From Volvox africanus (Eukaryota; Chlorophyta; Chlorophyceae; Chlamydomonadales; Volvocaceae): a stretch of 64,000 bases of DNA. The stretch lies in NCBI GenBank assembly GCA_030268105.1, contig BSDZ01000016.1, forward strand, positions 3,169,501 to 3,233,500, given 5' to 3'. The notes under the pieces were generated by a model that saw only the letters and a list, made by a program, of their open reading frames with translations, was not told where the DNA came from and did not search any database. Shown piece after piece: positions 10,223 through 20,347 of the stretch. The stretch's first letter is position 1. Each line of letters begins with the position of its first letter. The position numbers were made by a program, and so were the translations under genes.

Positions 10223-11874
10223 TATTCGGCTTGGGTTTCCCGGTTGGGGGGGTCATACTCCTTCCCATCGCAGTCCATGTCCTGGGATGGGTTGGGGTTG
10301 TTTTTGGTTTGCCGGGGACGCCGAGTGGGTGTCCGCCGTGGTCGGAGTGCCTCCTTGGTTATACCACCTGATACCGTTGACTCCCTCTCCTTCCGTTGCA
10401 AGGCTAGTTTGGCCTTCCGGGCTTGCCTTGCCCTCTCTGTTTGGGCCATGTGCCGCTGGGCTCGTACCTCCTCTGGCAGGTGGGTCAGTCGCTGCTTGCG
10501 AATTTTGTTTTGTTGGGTTCTGGTGAGGGCGTGGCTGTTTGAGGTATGCTCTTGTGCCCTGGCCCTGGAGAGTGAGCGTCCAGCTGGTGCGTTGACCTCG
10601 TTCACCACCCCCTGGTTGTCTGGCTTTGATGCTGGTTGGGGAGGTGGTGGTTGGGCTGCACATTCTGTGACTACATCAGTGGTATTAGTCGGGGTTCTGG
10701 GTTTGCATGCTGCTGTAGCGGCTTTGGCTGCTGCTTCCCTGGCCATTGCTGCTGTTGCGGCTGCTTCGATGATAGCTTGGGGCGGCAGCCTGGGTGGTGG
10801 GGCCATGGGTTGGGGCGCCCCAGGTGGGAGTGGCATCAGAGAGCTGGGTGTGGGTTGCCTTGGGGGCCCCTGTGGGTGCTGCCTGAGAACATCCGCAAAG
10901 GATGGCACAGTGTTGGCCATGCTGGACGAGGGGTCCAGACCTCTCAGTCGGGCTGTGGGCTGGGCTGGGGGATTTGGCTGGTGGGTTGGCAGGCGTTGAC
11001 GTTTGAGGTCTCGCTGGCGATTGAGCTCCGTTCGTGGAGGGGGTTTGCAGGGCATACGAAACGGGGCCTCCTCTACTACTGACCGGAGCCTAGTAGCCAC
11101 CAGCATGCCCTGGTTCAAAAAGCCCCCCGGTCGTCCAAAGCTGAACAGGCTCTGGGGTGGGAGGCTGGGGGATCCCGGTGCCATTTTGACCCGCCATGTG
11201 TCAGCCATGCGCGTGGGTTTGAGGTCTTGGAACTCATCCATGGGTCTGGAGGATCGTTCTGATGAATAAGCTTGCGCTAGGAAGCTTGGGATAGCTTGCG
11301 GGGATAGGCTTGAAGGCACCCCTGATATCTCCCAGAGTGCTGGCTGCATCTTGTGGAGGTTTTTGATGTGGACCTCCACGGTGATGGGTGGGTTGTTCGG
11401 GAGAAGGTGGACTTGCCCCAGTCTCAGGTGTCCCCTGGCGACTGCGGTTGATGATAGGAGCCATGCCCTGCCACCCTTCGGGAGAAGAATGGTAATTTCT
11501 TGCACCACGTTGCCATTGGGGTGCTTGTACTGGTGATGCCTGCCAATCTTTGGCAGGCTGCATGGTAGGCCTGGCATGTTGGCCACCATAACCTCGTACA
11601 CTTTGGTAATGACTGCATCCGTGAGGGGCCCGAAAAGCTGGGCGTGGACGTCTGCCGGGTTAGAATCTGGTGGCCAATGGATGTCCATGGCCAAGGTCTC
11701 TTGGTCGAGTAGGATGGGAGTTCCTGCTGGTAATTCCCGTTGAATTTGGTCCAGGTTAACGAAGCGTTTTGCCATCGGAGGCCGGGCGGACGGGCCTCTG
11801 TTGGCTGCAGCTGATTCCTGGCCAATGGATTTTGTTGTTCGCGCGGTGGTCCGCGCGCGGTTGATATCGATCAT
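10222..11874 (-). CDS. LINE L-2 ORF1 protein (about 550 aa)
   Basis: I chose ATG 11874 because it aligns with the ATG of L-1 ORF1 (INRARTTAR follows in both). The frame is open further upstream only from a TTG. The protein has the same build as in L-1: a conserved block around LAMDIHWPPDSNPADVH, a Pro-rich part, an Ala-rich helical run, then a strongly basic segment (RARQARKAKLALQRKER). It probably binds LINE RNA. No zinc knuckle is visible. The stop TAA overlaps the ORF2 start as TAATG, which implies that ORF2 is translated by termination-reinitiation. Confidence 0.85.
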   Translation of the reverse strand: MIDINRARTTARTTKSIGQESAAANRGPSARPPMAKRFVNLDQIQRELPAGTPILLDQETLAMDIHWPPDSNPADVHAQLFGPLTDAVITKVYEVMVANMPGLPCSLPKIGRHHQYKHPNGNVVQEITILLPKGGRAWLLSSTAVARGHLRLGQVHLLPNNPPITVEVHIKNLHKMQPALWEISGVPSSLSPQAIPSFLAQAYSSERSSRPMDEFQDLKPTRMADTWRVKMAPGSPSLPPQSLFSFGRPGGFLNQGMLVATRLRSVVEEAPFRMPCKPPPRTELNRQRDLKRQRLPTHQPNPPAQPTARLRGLDPSSSMANTVPSFADVLRQHPQGPPRQPTPSSLMPLPPGAPQPMAPPPRLPPQAIIEAAATAAMAREAAAKAATAACKPRTPTNTTDVVTECAAQPPPPQPASKPDNQGVVNEVNAPAGRSLSRARAQEHTSNSHALTRTQQNKIRKQRLTHLPEEVRAQRHMAQTERARQARKAKLALQRKERESTVSGGITKEALRPRRTPTRRPRQTKNNPNPSQDMDCDGKEYDPPNRETQAE

Positions 11875-12393
11875 GGTGAAGGCTAAGATGGCATAGAGAA
11901 GCAAAGGAGTTTATCTTCCGAAGAACGACTTGCGACTGTCTGCAATGACGGCCAGAAGAGGGAATAGCGAGAGGTTCCGAATCCCCGCCTGCGCAAGAGT
12001 TGCCTCTAATTCCGCCGTTTAAAGGAGAGCAGAAGAAGATATTCCCTAAGAGTGGCGGTTGTTCCCGTTGGTGGCCAAGAGTCGGAAGAATGAGCGGGAT
12101 GCTCCAAGTCGCAGCAGGTGCGATAATCGCCGTTCACTCTGCCGTAGAAAATAGAGTAAAAGAAGGCAATCCACAAGGAAGAAAGGCGGCTGTTCGTGCT
12201 ATAAACCAGAGTTAGGCCACCGAAGTGAAAGCCGCCGCGAGCGCGACGGTCGCCGCTAGTTCAGCCAAAAAATTATATGCTCATGGTGAGACTTGAACAG
12301 ACGATTGCTGCCTCATTAGCGCGCAAGTTCTAAGTCATTTTGCACGACCACCGGTGACACTGTCAAGCCGGTGATACGTTAATATTAACCATG

Positions 12394-12395
<2 letters not shown>
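11875..12395 (-). other. 5' UTR / promoter region of LINE L-2
   Basis: About 520 bp upstream of ORF1 with no long frame. It can be aligned with 4379-4895 upstream of L-1 ORF1, for example at the shared GCCGCTAGTTCAGCCA and at the distal end (CACCGG-GACACT, then TTAACCAT or CTAACCAT before the microsatellite). Two copies ending at the same place suggest that this is the true 5' end of the element. An internal promoter is expected but was not recognised. Confidence 0.6.
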
Positions 12396-12398
<3 letters not shown>

Positions 12399-12427
<29 letters not shown>

Positions 12428-12519
12428 TGTATGTATGTATGTATGTATGTATGTATGTATGTATGTATGTATGTATGTATGTATGTATGTATGTATGTAT
12501 GTATGTATGTATGTATGTA
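12399..12519. repeat. (TATG)n microsatellite, about 30 units
   Basis: Perfect GTAT/TATG tetranucleotide repeats over about 120 bp. On the minus strand it reads (CATA)n. It lies between the 5' end of L-2 and the 3' end of another LINE fragment (L-4), so it may be both the tail of L-4 and the target in which L-2 lies. Confidence 0.97.
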
Positions 12520-12860
12520 GGATAGGGGGGTACATCACCCGTGGCCACTAACCTGGCAGTCCCTACCTTCCCCGGTGTTTCGGGGCACCCTCATCCAGTC
12601 TCCCATGCCGACTTCTCCGAAATCAGTGGTTTTCCCAGGTTCAGCACCCACCACCAGCATCCAGCGGAATCTGCCGAATCAACTAAGGCGTCAACTCCGC
12701 TACTGGTCAGCTCGCAGGTCACTTTAATTGGGGTCGTCACCGTCCATCGACATGGGGGCACCCTGCCCTTAACATTAGGGTCTTTGGCCCGCTCTCGGTC
12801 GGGGTAGAACCTGGAACTCCTGGGGCATATCAGTCGTGCCATAACGGTCGTGCCTGAACA
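12520..12860 (-). mobile_element. 3' end of an unrelated LINE (L-4), 5'-truncated
   Basis: On the minus strand this segment reads from 12860 towards 12520 and ends directly in the (CATA)n tract, as the 3' end of a LINE would. A minus-strand frame (12591 up to about 12860) resembles the last part of a coding region, followed by about 70 bp of possible UTR. It shares no visible similarity with L-1, L-2 or L-3. The call rests on position, orientation and the tail, so it is inference. Confidence 0.45.
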
Positions 12861-14415
12861 CGTATGTATGTATGTATGTATGTATTTATGGGTGTTTATG
12901 GGTGTTACACTGTGGGCGACTCGCCCTTCAAAGACGAGCACCGGGGGTCCTGACCGGACCGAGCCACAGCGCAGGGGAGGAACACGTGGCTTTGTCTGTC
13001 TGTCCTGCCACGTGCTACCCCTCTCACTAGGGCCAGCGAGCCCTCACAGGCTCTCGCCTGGCCACTCACAGAGCACTCAGGGCCACCAAGAAACCACAGA
13101 AAGGCCCAACAGAAAACGGGGGACACCTAGCTGCTCAAAGGACGGGGAAACCTCTCCTCTAACCCGAAACTGACCTGGCAAGAGCCTGACAGACACACAC
13201 AGATCCCCTCAGAGGAGAAACACCAGCAGGAAAGCACACCCTTACACAGCCAAGCCGGAAGAACCCAACAAGAGGCGGAGGGGGGGATGACAAGCCAAAC
13301 TGGCGCCCCCCTAGAAAGCCTTCCGGCCCCACCCAAAGCTGGCCCCGCAGACACCTGAACTGCACAACAAGGAAAGACCTCTCTCGCTGACCCCCCCTAA
13401 AACCCTAAGGACCCGAAGCCTGGGCACAACTCCCCCACTCTCCCCCTTTCCTCCCACAGAACCTCCTCCTCAAAACTCCTGCCCTAAAGCCCCTGCTCTG
13501 TTCTTGCTGCTCCATGGTCGGTGATGTCAACCGGATCTGCACACCGCATTTGCGTGCCAACTATGGCTAGGATGGGATGCTGTGGTCCCACTTGATCCCA
13601 GCCATAGTGAGGTATTCCCAACGCTGCAAAAGAATGCAAGCGTGCCCAAAAGTCTGCACCTGTACGGGCCCGTGCACGGTCCAGGGGTGAGGCTGCTGTT
13701 TGTGTTGGAGTGTCCATTGCTGGCTGTGTCGTAGAGATGATTGGATGGGTGTTGGCATCTTCCTCTTCCTCTGGAGGGAACCCTCCTGAACGGTTGAAGA
13801 AGTCAGTAATAGCCCGTTGACGGGGTCCCTGCTCTGCTGTGTGGGTCTGTTGCTGCTGCTGCCGTCCGTGGGTAGAAGGCCCCTGTGGCCTGTGTTCCCT
13901 GGTTGCCGCCCGGAGACAGTGCCTGCCATATTCTATAGAAGATAAGACTGCCAAAGCTATCACATCCCATGGGGCCTGCTCGCAACCAGGAGGTGCTTGG
14001 ACAAGCCATAGCTGTTGCCTGGTCATGCCCCCTTTAATGGTGGCTGATGTCGGCAATGGCAGATGTCTGTCGATCTGTTCTCGCACCGCCTTGGCTATAG
14101 GGCACTCCCAGAAGTGGTGCAGGCGTGCAGGGGAGCAAGGTTGATCAGTATCAGCTCCATAGCTGCCACACCCACATGGTTTGATGGGCACCCTGGATAG
14201 ATGTGTGTTGCCAGGCATGGGTATTCCATCGACCACCAAACGCCACAGCGTCTCTTTGTTTTTATTTTCCCACCGAACTGCTGTCCACAGCCTGTCTAGG
14301 GTTGCCTGAAAGCGCTGGAGGTCAGTGACAGGACAGGGAGGAGTTGGTCCGTCTGTTGGCATCCCTTGCGCCTCCTGTACAAAAGCTGACAAGAGCTCCA
14401 ATCGCTCCTCCGCTG
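12861..14415 (-). mobile_element. L1-type LINE, copy L-3, 5'-truncated
   Basis: The tail (TATG)5 with a TTTATGGGTG variant at 12862-12900, the 3' UTR and the last 310 codons of ORF2 are present and nearly identical to L-2. It ends abruptly after CGCTG at 14415, where L-2 continues. The break is followed at once by TATG repeats, so microsatellite flanks both ends. This is the pattern of a target-primed insertion, truncated at its 5' end, into a TATG tract. Confidence 0.9.
13484..14415 (-). pseudogene. LINE L-3 ORF2 C-terminal fragment
   Basis: Encodes the last 310 residues of ORF2 with the same Cys/His motif (PCGCGSYG, FWECP) and Gln-rich tail as L-2, with one extra residue next to it (CSPARLHH against CSPRLHH). 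Endonuclease and reverse transcriptase are absent because of 5' truncation. The stop is at the same point as in L-2. It is not expected to make a functional protein. Confidence 0.9.
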
Positions 14416-14459
14416 TATGTATGTATGTATGTATGTCCGCCGTATGTATGTATGTATGT
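14416..14459. repeat. TATG microsatellite, interrupted
   Basis: (TATG)5 then TCCGCCG then (TATG)4. It marks the 5' boundary of L-3 against the host beta-helix gene, and is the target-side remnant of the microsatellite. Confidence 0.95.
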
Positions 14460-14461
14460 CT

Positions 14462-15785
14462 TCAAGGACAGGGCACAACAATACAACCAGCTTTATTCTG
14501 CGGCTCATTTAATTTGCAGCAGCAGCTGCTGCTGCTACACATATAGACACGTACGTATATCACACCTATATACCGCACTTGCTGCTGGACGTTCACTGGA
14601 GGTGAAGATTGTGTTGACCAGGGCAGCTTTGTCCCCCTCAGCACCAGCAGAGAGCACCCCACGTTGCCAGCTCGGCTAAGCGCTGTTACGGCATCAAGCC
14701 ATTCCCTGGCCACAAACTTTGCCAACTGTTCAACGACCGTTCCGGGGCCACTGGTAAACTGAGTCACGTTATGGGAACCCAACGATGAGCAGGCCTGGGT
14801 TGTGGCAAGGACAGTGCCGACGTTCGCATCGTTTCCAGAGCCGGCATTGCTGTTACTGACGGCCACTCCCACGTGCCCGCTGACAAAAATAGCGCCCCCA
14901 TAGCCTTGGTAGGACTGGAGGTTGCTTGCAGCAGCAGATAAGGGTGATGACGAGATCCAGGATAACGCCCGAAAACACATTCCGTAGCTGACAGAGGCCG
15001 TATTTTGGTCCAGGCTAACACGGCTTAAGATAGCTATTGGGCTGTCAATAAGTTCATCACTGGCGTTAAAATACTGAGAGACCGCTGCAGCTGAGATTCC
15101 GTCAATATGCATCCCTCCACCCGTTGAGGCTTGGTTATGAATGAGTTGACCAAGCTCCATTATGAAGATTGCGCACTTGCCGGTGAAGATGCCTCCACCG
15201 GACGAGGCCGCCTGGTTGTTGATGATGCTGGAGTTGAAAAGTTTGAGCAGGTGACAGTTCACTGCTGCCACAGCACCCCCAGACCCCCCGGCTTCGTTGT
15301 TCCTCAAAACCGCTCCCCAGATAGCGATTGCAGTCTTGTTGGATGCGAATATGCCACCACCTTCACCCGCGCTATTGTCAGTCACTGTTGCGTCAGAGAC
15401 GTTCAAACCGACGTCTGAGCATTTTGACAACATATTATCGCTGCTGGTGGACGACATTGAATCACCGGACACGTTAGCAATGTTGTTGCTGAGGGTTATG
15501 TCATCGGCACTAACGACCCTAATGGCCCCGCCATACAACCCCACGGAGTTGCCGGTCCAGACGCTTCCGTTCCCAACCAACAGCTGCCCACCGCACTTCG
15601 TCGTACTGTAAGCACCGCCTCCTTCAAGCTGCGCTGTATTGTCAAGGACACTACAATTGCTGACCCGCATCATGCAGCTATTGGTGGCGCTGAACCATAT
15701 TCCTCCACCTCTGGTCGCATGGTTAAAACTGATCGTGTTCTGCTCCAATAGAGCCAGCACGGTTTGCCTGTTGATATCCGCCCCG
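14462..15785 (-). pseudogene. Pmp-like beta-helix surface protein gene, segment 3' of the gypsy B-1 insertion
   Basis: The frame is full of the repeat seen in polymorphic membrane protein (Pmp)-type right-handed beta-helix proteins: an N-N/D-x-A turn followed by GG(A/G)-(I/A/V). Examples are DNTAQLEGGGAY, DNSAGEGGGIF, NNEAGGSGGAV, NNQAASSGGGIF and HNQASTGGGMH. Its 5' edge is the B-1 insertion. Removing B-1 and one CCCCG duplication joins this frame with 22955-24404 without a shift. The last 60 or so codons (14462-14640) no longer show repeats and may be intron or 3' junk. The real C-terminus is not identified, and the LINE cluster lies where it would be. It is probably extracellular by family resemblance. 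Confidence 0.75.
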
Positions 15786-16207
15786 TGTTGTATATGGTAC
15801 CCACGAAGGGTGGTATCAAAAGATACCGGTTGTTGTGCCAGAGCCCGATTAAGTAGAGCCGCCGACTAGGTCGTACTTGAGAGACCATAAGGCCTCGAAC
15901 CGGGCGTGACCTTCAGAAGTCACCACTACAACCGGAGATTCAGTGAACCAGGAACCAGATGTTCCACCATTTACCATTCAGGCGGTAAATGGCCCATTCC
16001 ATACAGGTTATGGAGTAACCGACAGGTTCGGATGTTTCAGGAAGTCGGTTAGTATTGGTCGTCGACAGCCGAGACCAAATCCACAAATCGAATGCCAGAT
16101 GGAAACATGAAACAGTTAATATGATATTAAATATATTATATTATAAAATAATAAACAGATAATTATTATATCTTAATGAATTACCGAAATGCATTAAGGA
16201 TACAACA
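15786..16207 (-). repeat. 3' LTR of gypsy B-1
   Basis: 422 bp, TGTTGTATAT to GGATACAACA on the plus strand, identical by eye to 22533-22954. The AT-rich stretch near its end lies at the start of the LTR in the element's own sense. The same LTR occurs in the opposite orientation at 35229-35651 (copy B-2). Confidence 0.97.
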
Positions 16208-16222
16208 ATTGTTCCCCCTCTA
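16208..16222 (-). other. Polypurine tract of gypsy B-1
   Basis: On the minus strand this reads AGAGGGGGAACAAT directly before the 3' LTR. It is the expected position and composition for the plus-strand DNA primer. Confidence 0.8.
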
Positions 16223-16276
16223 GATGCAGCGTCCCGATGCATAAGAAGAGAGCAGACAGGTTGAAGTAGGACAGCG

Positions 16277-19200
16277 TCAGAGAGGTCCGTCCTTAGACTG
16301 TGCCCGCAGCCTAGCTTCATCAAGCAGGGGTTTCATGTCAGGGGTGAAGTTACGTGCCGGTTCCCAGCTATTGTGCTCAGATGAATACCCAGACCATTTA
16401 ACCAGGTACTCATGCACATTGCGCTTACGCCTGCCCTTGCCAACACGTCGTGCACGATAATCTAGGATACGTTCGACAGCATACAGGGTCTGCTTACCCG
16501 ATAACCAGGTAGAGGGATTAGCTTCCGTAACAGGAGGGATGCTATCGTTAGCCTCAGGCAGAGTACCCCGATATGGACGTACGAGAGATACATGAAATGT
16601 GGGATGAATGCGTAGGTCAGATGGGAGTTGTAACTCTACAGCCACCGACCCTACCATGCGTACGACAGGATAAGGCCCCACAAAGCGCGGTAATAACTTG
16701 CGAGACCCATCAGCCAGGGAACGAAGGTTCTTCGTGCTCAACATAACCAGCTGGCCCTTGGTGAACGTGACGTCCTTTTTGGACTTGTTATAATAGTCCA
16801 TAGCCCGTTGCTGTGCAGCTTCCAGGCAAGCTTTAGCGTCAGTTAGTCGGGACACGAAAGACTTAGCAAACGTTTTTGCAGCTGGAACATTTACGTCCAA
16901 CTCCCGCCAAACAGGCAAAGCAGGGTTAAAACCGTAATTCAGGAAAAACGGACTATTACCAACGGACCGGTTAGTAGCGTTATTAATGGCAAACTCAGCA
17001 GCGGCTAGGTAGGTATCCCATGCAGTAGGGGTGCGTCCTGCAAAGTTACGGAGCATATCACCCAGGGCACGGTTAACACGCTCTGTTTGCCCATCAGATT
17101 GGGGGTGGTAGGCGGTGGACAGGTTCACCCGCATTCCTACCAGAGTCCCCAGGGCGCCCCAAAACTTACTTGCAAATTGAGTGCCGCGGTCAGATACCAC
17201 GGACTTGGGGACCCCATGCAAACGTACCACATTGTCGAAAAATAGACGGGCCGTTTGCTCAGCTGTGCAGGATGATGTCGTGGGGGCCAGGTGGACCATC
17301 TTGGTGAAACGGTCGACCAGGACCAGCACGGCATCGTATCCTCCCTCAGTTTTGGGCAGCGCAACAATAAAGTCCATAGAGACGCTTTCCCACGGAGCGT
17401 CAGGAATAGGAAGAGGTTGGAGATGCCCATGTGCTTTACCAGACTGGGCCTTATTGCGCTGGCACAGGTCGCAACAGAGGACATAATTTTCGGTGTCCTT
17501 AGCCATGCGGGGCCACCAGAATTGACGCCGCAAAAGCTCTAGTAACCGCGTGCAGCCAGGATGCCCAGCAAGAGGGCCGTCATGAAAACGTGAGAGAAGT
17601 TCACGACGTAATGAATCGTCGTTAGGTACGACAATCTGACGGTGGGATCCTTCCGATCGAATCCATAAGCCATGCTCCTGTACCAAGTGCCCCGTGTTGT
17701 TGTGAATTGTGAACCACGGGTCGGCTGCATAAGCCTGTTTCAAGCGCTTGGTAAAATCGGAGGGCACGAAGTTAGGTTTTGCCTGAGACCTACTCCGTGT
17801 GCTTACCGCCAGAATGGCTGCATGCAGTGAGGGGTGCCTACTGAGAGCATCAGCTATGTTAAGTGAGCCGCTCAGGTACTCCCAATCAAAGTTAAACCGT
17901 GCCAGGTATTCCATCCAGCGGGCCTGGCGTCGGTTAAGGGAGGGCACACCTTGCAGAAACGTAAGGGGTTTGTGATCAGTCTTGAGGGCAAAAGGCCGGC
18001 CCTCAAGGTAACATCGCCATTCCTTCAAGGCATGTAGGACCGCCAGAAATTCCTGTTCCCCAGTGGTATAACGGGTTTCAGCCCCCGAAAACTTCTTACT
18101 CGTGTATGCAATGGGGCGTCCCTGCTGCAACAGAACTGCCCCCGTCCCATGTATAGATGCATCAGTTATGACCTCTACACGGAACGGCAATGAGTAGTCA
18201 GGGAAGTGCAGGATAATATCATCAGAGATAGCACGCTTCAAAGCATCAAAAGCTTCTTGGCATGCGGGGGTCCAGGCCTCAGGTGAAGAGAAGGCTCCCT
18301 TACGTGTGAGGTTTGTTAGCGGTGCAGCAATGACTGAGTAGCGCTCTATGAACTTACGAAAGTAGTTGGTCAGGCCCAAAAACTTACGCAGTTCCTGAAG
18401 GTTGGAGGGCACTGGCCAATCCCGAACAACAGCAGTTTTCCGGGGGTCCATCTGTATGCCACCCTGAGACACTATATGCCCCAGATACTCCACCTGTGGT
18501 TGTGCCCAGTGGCACTTAGAACGCTTAGCATACAGCTGCTCACGCCGCAGAACCTCAAAGACCAGGCGGAGGTGTTGTATGTGCTCCTCACGGGTCTTTG
18601 AAAACACCAGGATATCGTCCAGATAACAGATGACGAATTTGTCGATGTATGGCCTGAAGATGCGGTCCATGACGGCTTGGAACGTTGCAGGGGCGTTCGT
18701 CAGTCTGAAACTAAGGACGGTATATTCAAAATGGCCAAACGGCGTACGGAAAGCCGTTTTAGGGATGTCAGATTCTGCTATACGAATCTGATTATACCCC
18801 TGCTGGAGGTCAATAGAGCTAAAGAATGCAGAATCTTTTAGCTTATCCAGCAGATCATCGACACGTGGGAGGGGGTAACGGTTCTTAACTGTTGCGGCAT
18901 TTAACCCCCTATAGTCAATGCACATTCTCAGAGTCCCATCCTTCTTTCCCACAAACAGAATAGGGGCGGAGTATGGGGATGTGCTTGGCCGTATCATACC
19001 TTTTTTCAGCAGCTCAGTAACCTGTCGTTTGACCTCGTCCAGCTCCAAGGGGCTTAGCCGATACATGGGGCGGGAAACGGGTACTGCACCAGGCACCAAA
19101 GGTATGGTGTGATCCACAGGCCGCATTGGAGGCTTACCAGGGACCTCCTGGAATATATCTGCATATTCCTGTAACAGGGCCTCAAGCTCAGGGTCAGTGG

Positions 19201-20299
19201 CATCAGCTGGGATAGAAGTTGCATTCAGGTGCAACTTGGGCCGTACTAGTAAAGCATGGGCCCCCTTGCGAATCATGCGAACTGCTGCTTTTCTGCCAAC
19301 AACTTCAGGTTCAGTATGCTGACAGATAGCAGTGGTTGCATAATTAAAGCAAGGCGCAGGTGTCATCTGATCTGGTGGCTGTCCGGCAGTAGTAAAGGGT
19401 ACCTTGCAGACTAGATTCCCCTTGCGCAGGCGCAAAGATTTAGCCTCATAGTCAAGGACAGCCCCATACTGTGCTAGCGTGGAAGAACCCAAGATATACG
19501 TGGCAGCGTCAGTTAGCTCAGGCAACACGTATGGGCGGACATTTAACCTTAAAGGACCTGCAGATAGACGAAGATTAACCTGCCCCAAGATAGCCTGCTT
19601 ACCCCCATCAGCAAGGGTAACTTCTGACCAGGAGCATGGGCTAGGTTTCAGGCCAAGCTGCGTAACCACTGAAGCCGAAATGAAATCATCACTGGCTCCA
19701 GAGTCAGCTAGGGCGGTGAACGTACAACCTGCCGTACTTACGGTGATCAGAGGTACGCCAGCACCTATCAGGGCAGCAGCTTTAGGCAAGCAGAGAACTG
19801 AAATACAGGGTTCAGTCTCAGGCAAGCCCTCCTGAACCGATTTAGGAGCAGCAAACCAGACGTCAACAGAGTATGGGCTTCCAGGGAGTTGAACAACCTC
19901 ACCTGCCATATCAAGGCTATGGAAAAGAGCCGTCCCTGGATTAAACCTTAAGACCCGTTGCATTCCCGACAGAAAAGAAGGGTTGCGTCGGGACACATAC
20001 TCAGGCAGCAAGATGCATGCTGAGGTATCAGGGTGTTGACGTTTGCATGCCCTAAAGAGAGCTAATTGCTTCTGTAGCTCGCAGAGTGAAGAGGGAGTGA
20101 ACAAGATAGTATGCCCACCCAAGTTAGCGGAGGATAGGGGGCGACCTTGAGGCTCAAACAGATTACAAAAGCCATCAAAGCCGGCACGGACAGTTCGTGC
20201 ATCAAAAGAAAAACGTCTCCCTATCACCTGCTCCACTTGGTTTAAAACAGAGGGCAAAAGAGCCCGTACTGCACGGCACTTTGCTACCATCTGGCCCAC
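16277..20299 (-). CDS. pol: Pol polyprotein of gypsy B-1: protease, RT, RNase H, integrase, chromodomain
   Basis: About 1340 aa. Order: retropepsin with LADSGASDDF, reverse transcriptase with YLDDILVFSK, RNase H with ITDASIHGTG, integrase with an HHCC zinc site (FHDG, GHPG, CCDLCQRNK), catalytic D, D, E context (MDFIVALP, SDRGTQF, YHPQSDGQTER), then a chromodomain (YAVERILDYRARR, EYLVKWSGYSSEHNSWEP). The chromodomain places it among chromoviruses. The frame has no early ATG before 20287 (MVAKCRAV) and is continuous with gag except for one TAG, so readthrough is likely. LSFRLTNAP replaces the usual LSFGLTNAP found in B-2 and family A, a probable damaging change. Confidence 0.95.
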   Translation of the reverse strand: MGQMVAKCRAVRALLPSVLNQVEQVIGRRFSFDARTVRAGFDGFCNLFEPQGRPLSSANLGGHTILFTPSSLCELQKQLALFRACKRQHPDTSACILLPEYVSRRNPSFLSGMQRVLRFNPGTALFHSLDMAGEVVQLPGSPYSVDVWFAAPKSVQEGLPETEPCISVLCLPKAAALIGAGVPLITVSTAGCTFTALADSGASDDFISASVVTQLGLKPSPCSWSEVTLADGGKQAILGQVNLRLSAGPLRLNVRPYVLPELTDAATYILGSSTLAQYGAVLDYEAKSLRLRKGNLVCKVPFTTAGQPPDQMTPAPCFNYATTAICQHTEPEVVGRKAAVRMIRKGAHALLVRPKLHLNATSIPADATDPELEALLQEYADIFQEVPGKPPMRPVDHTIPLVPGAVPVSRPMYRLSPLELDEVKRQVTELLKKGMIRPSTSPYSAPILFVGKKDGTLRMCIDYRGLNAATVKNRYPLPRVDDLLDKLKDSAFFSSIDLQQGYNQIRIAESDIPKTAFRTPFGHFEYTVLSFRLTNAPATFQAVMDRIFRPYIDKFVICYLDDILVFSKTREEHIQHLRLVFEVLRREQLYAKRSKCHWAQPQVEYLGHIVSQGGIQMDPRKTAVVRDWPVPSNLQELRKFLGLTNYFRKFIERYSVIAAPLTNLTRKGAFSSPEAWTPACQEAFDALKRAISDDIILHFPDYSLPFRVEVITDASIHGTGAVLLQQGRPIAYTSKKFSGAETRYTTGEQEFLAVLHALKEWRCYLEGRPFALKTDHKPLTFLQGVPSLNRRQARWMEYLARFNFDWEYLSGSLNIADALSRHPSLHAAILAVSTRSRSQAKPNFVPSDFTKRLKQAYAADPWFTIHNNTGHLVQEHGLWIRSEGSHRQIVVPNDDSLRRELLSRFHDGPLAGHPGCTRLLELLRRQFWWPRMAKDTENYVLCCDLCQRNKAQSGKAHGHLQPLPIPDAPWESVSMDFIVALPKTEGGYDAVLVLVDRFTKMVHLAPTTSSCTAEQTARLFFDNVVRLHGVPKSVVSDRGTQFASKFWGALGTLVGMRVNLSTAYHPQSDGQTERVNRALGDMLRNFAGRTPTAWDTYLAAAEFAINNATNRSVGNSPFFLNYGFNPALPVWRELDVNVPAAKTFAKSFVSRLTDAKACLEAAQQRAMDYYNKSKKDVTFTKGQLVMLSTKNLRSLADGSRKLLPRFVGPYPVVRMVGSVAVELQLPSDLRIHPTFHVSLVRPYRGTLPEANDSIPPVTEANPSTWLSGKQTLYAVERILDYRARRVGKGRRKRNVHEYLVKWSGYSSEHNSWEPARNFTPDMKPLLDEARLRAQSKDGPL

Positions 20300-20347
20300 A
20301 GCAAAGACCCCAGGTGGTGATCCCTCTATACCAGCCTGGGCAAGTTC

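Larger units (their letters stand above)
4911..12395 (-). mobile_element. L1-type LINE, copy L-2, full length (about 7.5 kb)
   Basis: A complete minus-strand non-LTR element: 5' UTR (11875-12395), ORF1 (10222-11874), ORF2 (5573-10222), 3' UTR (4911-5572) and a CATA-type tail. Both ORFs are open. The ORF2 layout of endonuclease, then reverse transcriptase, then C-terminal Cys/His motif, with no RNase H seen, fits the L1 group. The near identity of the L-3 3' part with L-2 suggests recent activity. There is no poly(A) tail. The 3' end is the microsatellite instead. Confidence 0.93.

Noticed and set aside
5928..10526. Long plus-strand frames opposite the LINE ORFs
   Set aside because: They are shadows of the high-GC minus-strand coding sequence and show no motif.
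12399..12519. Regular short repeats as a possible CRISPR array
   Set aside because: Pure tetranucleotide microsatellite with no spacers, in a eukaryotic transposon context.
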